15,835 bases of DNA from an uncultured Dialister sp. (GTDB lineage: Bacteria; Bacillota; Negativicutes; Veillonellales; Dialisteraceae): positions 1-15,835 of the forward strand of contig CAKPUX010000047.1 in the NCBI GenBank assembly GCA_934193095.1. Reading direction: 5' to 3'. Position 1 is the stretch's first letter, and each line of letters opens with the position of its first letter. Position numbers and translations under genes: made by a program. A model generated the notes under the pieces. It saw only the letters and a program-made list of their open reading frames with translations. It ran no database searches and was not told the origin of the DNA. This document shows, piece by piece, positions 1-5,777 of this stretch.

Positions 1-547
1 CGCCTTCTTTGCAGAGCGGGCATTCTTCCGGCTTGTAGGTCGGAACGGTGAGGTGGAGCAGCGGATATACCTTTTCCTGCGGTACGCCGAAGTCTGCTTT
101 GCCGCCGCTTCGGTCTACTAAAAGGCCGATGCCGACGATATCGCCCTTGGCTTCATTCACGACATCGACGACTTCCTTGATGGAGCCGCCGGTGGTGACG
201 ATGTCTTCGACGATGAGGACTTTTTCACCAGGAGCGACCTTGAAGCCGCGGCGAAGGGTCATCTTGCCATTTTCTCTTTCGGTGAAAATGGAACGAACGC
301 CCAGCAGACGGGCAGTGACCTGAGACAGAATGATGCCGCCGGTCGCCGGTCCAATGACGGTCTCGATGCCCATATCCTTGAAATGGTTTGCAAATTCCTG
401 GCAGAGCTTTTCCGTGTATTCCGGATGCTGGAGCACATTGAATTTTTCTACATAAAGAGGGCTGTGAAGACCGCTGGTCAGAAGGAAATGACCTTCCAGA
501 ATGGCTTTGGTTTCTTTCAGCAAAGATTCGACTTCTTTTTCGTTCAT
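1..547 (-). CDS. pyrE: Orotate phosphoribosyltransferase, 3' end cut by window edge
   Basis: PyrE converts orotate and PRPP to orotidine 5'-monophosphate, the fifth step of de novo pyrimidine synthesis, in the cytosol. I translated it by hand: it starts MNEKEVESLLKETKAILEGH and stays open to base 1 (182 residues visible). The PRPP-binding loop VLIVEDIVTTGGS is intact, as is GPATGGIILS upstream of it. The last visible residues, CPLCKEG, resemble the cysteine-containing C-terminus of the roughly 190-residue PyrE subfamily, so only a few residues should be missing. The ATG overlaps the pyrF stop by one base (TAATG), which implies translational coupling, with pyrF acting just downstream in the pathway. 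The call is secure; only the C-terminus is unseen. Confidence 0.96.
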   Translation of the reverse strand, partial: MNEKEVESLLKETKAILEGHFLLTSGLHSPLYVEKFNVLQHPEYTEKLCQEFANHFKDMGIETVIGPATGGIILSQVTARLLGVRSIFTERENGKMTLRRGFKVAPGEKVLIVEDIVTTGGSIKEVVDVVNEAKGDIVGIGLLVDRSGGKADFGVPQEKVYPLLHLTVPTYKPEECPLCKEG

Positions 548-1290
548 TATGCGTTCTCCTTTATTTCTTTTAAAATTAAACGGGCAGCCGCACAGGGGTC
601 GATCGCCTGTGTGATCGGACGTCCGATAACGAGCATGGAAGAGCCGTCCTTGAAAGCCTGTGACGGGGTCGCGATACGTTTCTGATCATCGGTCTGGGCA
701 AAGGATGGGCGGATGCCCGGGGTCACGATGAGGAAATCATCCTTTCCGGCCATCTCGCGGATGCTGCCGGCTTCTTTCGGGGAAGCGACGACACCATCGA
801 CGCCTGAGGATTTCGCAAGGGAAGCCAGCTCCAGGACATGCTCCTGAATGGGGAGGTGTCCGCCGACTTCCTGCCATCCCTGGTCATCAAAGCTGGTGAG
901 GACGGTGACCGCCAGGATCTTCGGACGTTCTACGCCCAGCTCATCCGCAGTGATCTTCGCATAGCGCGTCGCTGCCTGCATCATCGCACGGCCGCCTGCT
1001 GCATGGACGGTGATGAGGTTCACGCCGAGGCGAGTGACGGAGGCCACGCTGTGACCGACGGTATTCGGAATATCGTGGAGCTTCAGATCAAGAAAAACCT
1101 TCTTTCCGTGTTCCTTCAGGTAGCGGATCGTATCACTGCCTGCACTGTAGTAGAGCTCCATGCCGACCTTGTAGTAGGAGATCAGATCGCCAAGCTCATC
1201 GACCAGCGCTTTCATTTTGTCAAAGCTGTCGACGTCCAGTGCGACGATCAGTCTGTCGTCGGCGGTATAGATTTCGTTTTCTTCTGCCAT
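547..1290 (-). CDS. pyrF: Orotidine 5'-phosphate decarboxylase
   Basis: PyrF decarboxylates OMP to UMP, the last step of de novo UMP synthesis, as a cytosolic TIM-barrel dimer. The protein is 247 residues, normal for the bacterial family. It shows the N-terminal barrel strand LIVALDVDS (14-22), the catalytic D-x-K-x-x-D-I signature in FLDLKLHDIPNTV (D68, K70, D73), and the phosphate-binding elements VTPGIRP and VIGRPIT near the C-terminus. The ATG at 1290 is preceded by AAGGAGAG at good spacing. It is the first visible gene of the operon, with pyrE following directly. No oddities. Confidence 0.97.
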   Translation of the reverse strand: MAEENEIYTADDRLIVALDVDSFDKMKALVDELGDLISYYKVGMELYYSAGSDTIRYLKEHGKKVFLDLKLHDIPNTVGHSVASVTRLGVNLITVHAAGGRAMMQAATRYAKITADELGVERPKILAVTVLTSFDDQGWQEVGGHLPIQEHVLELASLAKSSGVDGVVASPKEAGSIREMAGKDDFLIVTPGIRPSFAQTDDQKRIATPSQAFKDGSSMLVIGRPITQAIDPCAAARLILKEIKENA

Positions 1291-1328
1291 TTCCGCTCTC
1301 CTTCATGGGAATAATAGGTATCTAAACT

Positions 1329-1334
1329 ATTATA
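1329..1334 (-). promoter_or_regulatory. Possible -10 box for pyrFE
   Basis: A perfect TATAAT on the minus strand lies about 40 bases upstream of the pyrF start. I see no convincing -35 at 16-18 bases, so this is only a weak promoter candidate. If real, pyrF-pyrE start their own transcript here. Confidence 0.3.
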
Positions 1335-1674
1335 TCATTTATTCAGGAAATCGGGGAAGAAAATTATAAAAGATAGAAGAGTTAAGGGGATTCGGGGTTA
1401 GCCTACGGGGCGTGCCGCCCCTTGAGAACGGATGAAAGCTCTGCTCAAATGAGGAATGAGGAATGGTTGTGCGGCGCATTTCGTCATCCTGAGCGGAGAA
1501 AAACGTCGTATGTTAAAAAATGGTTTATCTGAAACAGGAGGACTGAGTCGAAGGCTCTAGGGAAACGATGATTCAATCGCAGAATCAGATTTCATATGGA
1601 TTTTTATACATAGCTTCGTCATCATCTTCCTTACATACTAAGCGCCGCGGAGTTTTGACAGCGCTTCGCGCCGT

Positions 1675-1702
1675 CGTCATCTCGAGCGTAGCCGAGAGAT
1701 CT
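1675..1702 (-). repeat. REP-like imperfect palindrome, inverted copy
   Basis: Read on the minus strand, this is a copy of the motif (T/C)TCTCG-n-CGCTCGA(A/G)ATGACG. Other copies lie on the plus strand at about 1794-1818, 2191-2213 and 2470-2495. The outer TCTCG/CGAGA arms pair. A half-copy, cgtcatcctgagcggag, begins at 1482. Several copies in one gap are typical of dispersed REP-like elements. Confidence 0.65.
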
Positions 1703-1793
1703 TTCTTGCACTGCGGTCAGTATCACATAGGCACTGCAGGGAAGCGACGCCTTGGTGCTACACACATCCTTTGTTTATCGGTCTGCAAGGACG

Positions 1794-1884
1794 ATTTCTC
1801 GCTTACGCTCGAAATGACGATACGGGAGTCTGATGTCTCCTCGTCTCCTAGTCTCTTAGTGACCAGTCACACGCACACAAAAAG
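1794..1884 (+). repeat. Duplicated intergenic block, long copy (91 bp)
   Basis: This block matches 2470-2552 almost base for base, from atttctcgctt to acacaaaaag. It begins with the REP-like palindrome. It carries one extra 8-mer inside a run of degenerate 8-mers (gtctcctc, gtctccta, gtctctta, gtgaccag), where the second copy has one unit fewer. Each copy ends directly at a terminator-like hairpin, but the two hairpins differ. Confidence 0.85.
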
Positions 1885-1926
1885 GAGCTGTGAAGAAATG
1901 AATCCTCATTTCTCACAGCCCCTTTT
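1884..1926. repeat. Orphan terminator-like hairpin, degenerate copy of the one at 14561
   Basis: Arms ggagctgtgaagaaatga (1884-1901) and tcatttctcacagcccc (1906-1922) pair with one mismatch and one bulge, flanked by A and T runs. The same hairpin in perfect form ends the GerMN gene at 14555-14606. No gene stops nearby, so this copy looks like a transplanted or decaying terminator element rather than a working one. Confidence 0.7.
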
Positions 1927-1972
1927 TACTTTGCCTTCATTTGGTTCAGGGTTCAAGGTTCAGGGTTCTCGT

Positions 1973-1994
1973 GGCGGCTTCGCCGCCTTTTTTT
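1973..1994 (+). terminator. Orphan GC-rich hairpin with T-tract
   Basis: GGCGGC-TTC-GCCGCC forms a perfect 6-bp stem followed by seven T residues, the shape of a rho-independent terminator on the plus strand. No plus-strand gene ends nearby, so it is either repeat-derived or ends an unseen transcript. Confidence 0.5.
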
Positions 1995-2034
1995 AGAAGA
2001 TGGTATTCTCGTATCGCAGCCTTCCCTTCTAGGT

Positions 2035-2342
2035 AATGCTATTAAGTTAAGCGGCAGAACGTTCTTGGCTCCCCATCGGGGGAGCTCCCCGAAGGGGTGA
2101 GGGGGCTACGTAGCGGTATTGCATGAAAGTGTTTGAATATCGATAGCATTGGACTATTCAACATAGCACGCTATACCGTTGGCATGCCCCATCTCGTTGC
2201 GCTCGAAATGGCGTCTCACTGGATTTTAGCGTCGCTTCGCTCCTAAAAATCCAGTTCGCTTGCACATATTGCCTTCGGCACTTCCCCCGAAGGGGAAAGC
2301 AAGACGTTACGTAGCTAACGATTTCCTTAACTTAATAGCATT
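2035..2342. repeat. 308-bp segment bounded by perfect 17-bp inverted repeats
   Basis: The left end aatgctattaagttaag (2035-2051) and right end cttaacttaatagcatt (2326-2342) are exact reverse complements. The interior has no gene. It contains GC-rich hairpins (CTCCCC-ATCG-GGGGAG near 2071-2086, CCCC-GAA-GGGG at 2087-2097), a REP-like copy at 2191-2213, a long hairpin at 2219-2254 (ctggatttt paired with aaaaatccag) and tacgtagc near each end (2107-2114, 2308-2315). The flanks carry cttctagg (2026-2033) and cctctagg (2346-2353), a near match that does not abut the ends. This resembles a non-autonomous MITE-like element, but a clean target duplication is not visible. Confidence 0.5.
2191..2213 (+). 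repeat. REP-like palindrome, degenerate copy
   Basis: The segment atctcgttgcgctcgaaatg is a diverged member of the family also seen at 1675-1702, 1794-1818 and 2470-2495. It lies inside the 17-bp inverted-repeat-bounded segment. Confidence 0.55.
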
Positions 2343-2469
2343 GCCCCTCTAGGGGAAGGTGCCCCGCAGGGGCTGATAGGGCACTGGCGGCATGAAAGAC
2401 AGATGAGGAAAGCGGAGAAATGCGCGGCACATGTGGGGAAGCGTCAGTCCCTCGCCGCGAATAACAAAA

Positions 2470-2552
2470 ATTTCTCGCTTGCGCTCGAAATGACGATACG
2501 GGAATCTGATGTCTCCTCGTCTCTTAGTGACCAGTCACTCGCACACAAAAAG
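2470..2552 (+). repeat. Duplicated intergenic block, short copy (83 bp)
   Basis: This is the second copy of 1794-1884, lacking one 8-base unit (ctcctagt) and otherwise differing at only a few positions. It runs into the left A-run of the envelope operon's terminator hairpin. Confidence 0.85.
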
Positions 2553-2574
2553 CAGCGCCGAAGCGCTGCTTTTT
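2547..2574 (-). terminator. Rho-independent terminator of the envelope operon
   Basis: On the minus strand, AGCAGCGC-TTCG-GCGCTGCT forms a perfect 8-bp stem (2551-2570) capped by a C(UUCG)G tetraloop and followed by a T run. The A-run before it overlaps the stop codon of the upstream gene. A and T runs on both sides would let it work in either direction. Confidence 0.9.
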
Positions 2575-3505
2575 ATTTTCCCGCGTGCATGGCGGCTTCG
2601 CGGATCATATGGACGGTGATCGAGTTGAATTCTACAGGTGCTTCCAGCGCTTTGACTTCTTTGAAGCCGACGCCGAGTTTACCCGTATAGTAAGCGGTCG
2701 CCTCGCCCTTGCTGTTGATCTTGGCTGCATAGATGGTCTTATCATCCCCGAGACCGACCAGACGATAGGCCCCCGGCGGAGAGATGACACGCCACGAGCT
2801 GTCATCCCCATTGAAAGTGTACAGGATGCCCTTCTGGCTGTCATCATAGAAGAGGCGGTCTGCATCATAGTAGACGGCCATCTTGCCGATGTGCGAGGTC
2901 TGGACGTAGATGCGGCGGGTATCATAGTTTGCATCGGTGCGGTAGATGCGGTAGAGACCCTTGCCGACTTCCATCTTCATGTAGACGGCATTGGTCGCGG
3001 TCGAGTAAGCGACATCCACGATCTTTGCATTTCTTGGCAGATCACGGATCGGCGCATCGGACTCATGCGTGGTGCCTTCCGGATTGTAGCGTGCCAGTGT
3101 CACATCCCAGCGTCCGCCTTTCCAGTGGATCGGATAGAGCGCCATGAGCGCCAGATTTCTGTCCGGCATCCATTCGAAGAAAGAAACGCCCTGTCCTTTC
3201 AGATCCACGATCTGCGGATGTCCAAGATCTTCGGCTTTGTAAATGGTGACCGTTTCTGCGGTCACATCTGCCATATATTTATAGTTATGCGAGTAGTAGG
3301 CTTTCCCCTTCACGCTGACCTTCGCATAGAGCTTCTTGCCTTCCTTTTCCGCCTGCTCTGCGACTTTGTCCTTCACATCAGACATATCGTAGTCATCTGA
3401 GGAGAGCGGGGCAAAAAGGACGCGGTCCATATATACGTAGGCTCCTGCCTGCACCCCTACGCCAAGGAGGAAGCAGATCATGAGCTGTGCGATTTTTTTC
3501 TTCAC
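2573..3505 (-). CDS. Membrane-anchored extracytoplasmic protein of unknown function
   Basis: I do not recognise this family. The protein has 310 residues. Residues 5-27 are one hydrophobic segment after MKKK, either an uncleaved anchor or a signal peptide. The rest reads as an exported beta-rich domain: many short strand-like stretches with aromatic and Gly/Asp turns (SFFEWMPDRNLALMALYP, KMAVYYDADRLFYDDS, ILYTFNGDDSSWRVISPPG), reminiscent of beta-propeller repeats although no blade motif is clear. The start is GTG, chosen because AAGGAGA sits five bases upstream and overlaps the TAA of the preceding glycosidase gene (a 10-base gap). It is the last gene of the envelope operon, so it probably acts on or senses the same surface polymer as its partners. 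That role is inference. Confidence 0.85.
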   Translation of the reverse strand: MKKKIAQLMICFLLGVGVQAGAYVYMDRVLFAPLSSDDYDMSDVKDKVAEQAEKEGKKLYAKVSVKGKAYYSHNYKYMADVTAETVTIYKAEDLGHPQIVDLKGQGVSFFEWMPDRNLALMALYPIHWKGGRWDVTLARYNPEGTTHESDAPIRDLPRNAKIVDVAYSTATNAVYMKMEVGKGLYRIYRTDANYDTRRIYVQTSHIGKMAVYYDADRLFYDDSQKGILYTFNGDDSSWRVISPPGAYRLVGLGDDKTIYAAKINSKGEATAYYTGKLGVGFKEVKALEAPVEFNSITVHMIREAAMHAGK

Positions 3506-3515
3506 GCTGTTCTCC

Positions 3516-4463
3516 TTATTTCACGATAAATGCAGTCGGTATCATACGTTCGCCCAGAAGATCGGCAGGCTTATTGACCACCTTGCCATTATAGTAAAGT
3601 GTCGTGGAAGATCCGCCGTCCAGATTGGCCGCAATGTAGGCCCCGTTTTCATAGAGGATATTCTGCGAATCGACAAGCGTCGCGCCGATGCTGTAGCCGG
3701 GCTGTCGTCCGTCTATGACAAGGAAGAGCATCGTGCCATCCTTCTTCTGTCCGATGGCCGAGCGCGGGGAGATCCCCCATCCGCCGTCACCGCTCTTGAT
3801 GACCTTCTGCCCATTGATGATGAGCGGCGGGCCGAAGGTCAGGCCTTCGACCGCGCCAAGGTCACGCAGTTCTTTCTTATTGTAGTTCCCGGCGATCAGG
3901 TTCCCGTTCTTCGTCATTCCGACGAAGTCGACTTTTTCCTTGTCATCGACCTGCTGCCCCAAAAGGTACTTGCCCTGATGCAGGATGAAGCCATAGGGCA
4001 GACGTCCGATGCCGGTGCCATTCGGATCGTAGAAGCCGCCGCCATTGATGGCTGCTACGGCATTGTTCTTTTTCGCGATGCTGGAAGTGGTATCCCCCTT
4101 CTCATTGATGTCTTCTGCCGTAGCGACTTCGATACGTTTCGGATTGGGGATCTCCAGCAGATACCCGACGAAGCGGGATGTCTCGATCTTTTTCAGCTTC
4201 AGCGTCGCATCCGTGCGCGGCTTGAAAGCGAATACATTCTGCTTATCCGTCGTCGTCACGGTGCCAAGGATCTGGTTCAGCTCCTCCTGATCGTAAAGCC
4301 ACGTGATGTACTGCGGATGCCGTGAGCGCATGATCGCACCGACCACAGCACGCTTCAGATTGCCGAACGGCCCGAAGAGCACCACGATCGGAGACGTGAT
4401 GATGAAAAAGACCAGGGTGATCAAGATAAACTTGACCACGATGTTGTTGAAAAATCGTTTCAT
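3516..4463 (-). CDS. Membrane-anchored phosphodiester glycosidase family protein (NAGPA domain)
   Basis: The protein has 315 residues. An N-terminal anchor (about 11-31, hydrophobic after KRFFNN) places the catalytic part outside the membrane. It resembles the NAGPA/DUF2233 family, named for the mammalian enzyme that uncovers mannose 6-phosphate and implicated in cleaving glycosidic phosphodiester bonds. Visible family blocks are AINGGGFYD (138-146), LTFGPPLIINGQ (208-219), SPRSAIG (232-238), VIDGRQPGYS (249-258) and NLDGGSSTTLYY (280-291). The ATG has AAGGAG about eight bases upstream. The gene lies 45 bases after the deacetylase gene and ten bases before the next gene. The substrate is unknown; phosphodiester-linked surface glycans are plausible given the neighbours. 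Confidence 0.9.
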   Translation of the reverse strand: MKRFFNNIVVKFILITLVFFIITSPIVVLFGPFGNLKRAVVGAIMRSRHPQYITWLYDQEELNQILGTVTTTDKQNVFAFKPRTDATLKLKKIETSRFVGYLLEIPNPKRIEVATAEDINEKGDTTSSIAKKNNAVAAINGGGFYDPNGTGIGRLPYGFILHQGKYLLGQQVDDKEKVDFVGMTKNGNLIAGNYNKKELRDLGAVEGLTFGPPLIINGQKVIKSGDGGWGISPRSAIGQKKDGTMLFLVIDGRQPGYSIGATLVDSQNILYENGAYIAANLDGGSSTTLYYNGKVVNKPADLLGERMIPTAFIVK

Positions 4464-4508
4464 TGTGACTCCTTGAAAAGAGGTTTGGAGAAGGAAAGAG
4501 TTCAGCCA

Positions 4509-5408
4509 TCAAACCGGCGTGTAATTATCCTTATTAAGACGTTCCGAGAAGCGGGCGATGGAAATGTCATTCCCGATATACGCTCTCTTCAAATCATACG
4601 GGAAGCTGCCGACATGGACGCGGCCGGCGTCTGTCGTGACAGCCATCTTGATACCGGCCTTCTTGCAAATATCGATGACTTCATCGTCATAGTCGCCATA
4701 AGGATATGCCAGCCAGACATTGTCGATCCCGAGCTGGTACTTGAGTGCCTTGTTCGCCTCGACAATCTCCTTCTCTTTTTCTGCACGGGTGGCAAGATTG
4801 TGGAGCTTGGGATGCGACAGCGTATGACTTGCGATGGTGACAGCATGGCTGTTTGCCATTTCCTTCAGCTGATCCCAAGTCATGCGGTTATACGGCTTTC
4901 CTACATCATCGGTGATCAGGAAGAGCGTCCACGGGAAACCATACTCCTTCATGAGCGGATATACGATGGTGTAGCTGTCGAGATATCCGTCATCAAAAGT
5001 GATGCAGACAGGCTTTTCCGGAAGAGGCGCCCCCTTGGTGACATAGTCATAGAGCTCCTGCATGGTGATCGGATGGTAGCCATGATCCCGCAGATAATTC
5101 ATCTGGATGCGCAGATTTGCCTCGGTCATGATGGCCGCATTGCCCTGTTCGTCTCCGATCATGTGATACATGAGGACGGACACGCCCTCCGGTACACTGT
5201 ACTTCACATCCGCTGCGCGATGCACGACAGCGACGCCGGGCTTCAGATTCGGATCCGCCGCCTGTGCCGAAGCCGCTGCCGGCTGAGAAGACGCTGCCTT
5301 CTCCCCGCCTTGTCCCCCACAGCCCGTCAGTGCAAAAGCCGACAGTGCGAGCAGCGACGCCGCTGAGAGAGCTGCTGCTTTTTTCCATTTGCTATACGAG
5401 AAATCCAA
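4509..5408 (-). CDS. Polysaccharide deacetylase lipoprotein (NodB domain)
   Basis: The protein has 299 residues. The signal peptide ends in lipobox LTGC (Cys30), followed by a Gly/Ala/Ser/Gln linker, so it should be a lipid-anchored envelope enzyme. The carbohydrate esterase 4 fold is shown by TFDDGY (137-142, catalytic Asp139 and metal Asp140), H-x-x-x-H in SHTLSHP (His195, His199) and the AYPYGDYDD block (234-242). Family members remove acetyl groups from peptidoglycan or exopolysaccharide amino sugars; the substrate here is not evident. The start is TTG at 5408: AAAGGAG lies eight bases upstream and no in-frame ATG occurs before the NodB domain. It is the first gene of the three-gene envelope operon. 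Confidence 0.93.
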   Translation of the reverse strand: MDFSYSKWKKAAALSAASLLALSAFALTGCGGQGGEKAASSQPAAASAQAADPNLKPGVAVVHRAADVKYSVPEGVSVLMYHMIGDEQGNAAIMTEANLRIQMNYLRDHGYHPITMQELYDYVTKGAPLPEKPVCITFDDGYLDSYTIVYPLMKEYGFPWTLFLITDDVGKPYNRMTWDQLKEMANSHAVTIASHTLSHPKLHNLATRAEKEKEIVEANKALKYQLGIDNVWLAYPYGDYDDEVIDICKKAGIKMAVTTDAGRVHVGSFPYDLKRAYIGNDISIARFSERLNKDNYTPV

Positions 5409-5458
5409 TGGTCAAACTCCTTTGTATCGAATTGCTATAGTTTTCCTATTATGACAAC

Positions 5459-5486
5459 ACTATAATATTTTACTACGATTTTGCAA
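5459..5486 (-). promoter_or_regulatory. Promoter of the envelope operon
   Basis: On the minus strand, TTGCAA and TATAGT are separated by 16 bases, about 50 bases upstream of the TTG start. Both boxes deviate slightly from the sigma-A consensus. The AT-rich surroundings and position support it. Confidence 0.55.
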
Positions 5487-5606
5487 GAAAAGAAAGCATT
5501 TTGCCAAGAACGGTAAGTATCAAGTGTAGGATTCCAATACATGTGTTACCCATTGAAAACATAAAAAGCGAGACATCCTTATGATATAGTTCATTCGTCA
5601 AAAAGA

Positions 5607-5644
5607 AACTTTTATCAAAGGAGTAAGATCCTTTGATAAAAGTT
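5607..5644. repeat. Perfect 16-bp-arm hairpin between RM operon and envelope operon
   Basis: The arms aacttttatcaaagga and tcctttgataaaagtt pair perfectly around a six-base loop. Read on the minus strand it is followed by TTCTTTTT, so it may be a second, weaker terminator behind the RM operon. It could instead be an operator-like site for the envelope promoter about 130 bases downstream. Confidence 0.7.
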
Positions 5645-5696
5645 ATTCTTTCACTCTGGCAAGCCTCCAATCTGCTGCATGTTTCCTTTGGGACAT

Positions 5697-5748
5697 AAAA
5701 AAATCCCCCTAAAGCAGTTTGGTGATTTACCTTGTCTGCTTTAGGGGG
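5697..5748 (-). terminator. Rho-independent terminator of the RM operon
   Basis: On the minus strand, CCCCCTAAAGCAG and CTGCTTTAGGGGG form a perfect 13-bp stem with an 18-base loop, then GA and seven T residues. It starts 30 bases after the hsdR stop codon. Confidence 0.92.
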
Positions 5749-5777
5749 CATATCAGTGATGATGAGCTTACTATCAT

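Larger units (their letters stand above)
1291..2572. other. 1.28-kb repeat-rich intergenic region without genes
   Basis: I see no credible gene here. Open frames on the plus strand lack ribosome binding sites, and two of them share a peptide only because they translate copies of the same DNA repeat. The region holds REP-like imperfect palindromes, a duplicated block, orphan hairpins, a 17-bp inverted-repeat pair, a GGGGCG-TGC-CGCCCC hairpin (1407-1421), two tandem gaggaat heptamers (1451-1464) and a near-tandem ggttcagggttc pair (1943-1954, 1957-1968). It separates the start of pyrF from the 3' end of the envelope operon, so it carries at most the pyrF promoter and the envelope operon's terminator. 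Confidence 0.8.

Noticed and set aside
838..1314. Long plus-strand frames opposite pyrF, the envelope genes and the amidase (for example 2585-3400, 3480-4325, 12986-13828 minus)
   Set aside because: These are antisense shadows of well-supported genes, without ribosome binding sites or recognisable motifs.
1291..2572. CRISPR array in the repeat-rich gap
   Set aside because: The repeats are dispersed, in both orientations and of unequal spacing. There is no constant repeat-spacer period and no cas gene in the window.
1568..2690. Two plus-strand frames (1568-1996 and 2403-2690) sharing the peptide LEMTIRESDVSSS
   Set aside because: The shared peptide is only the translation of the duplicated 83/91-bp DNA repeat. 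Neither frame has a ribosome binding site, and the second runs into the envelope operon.
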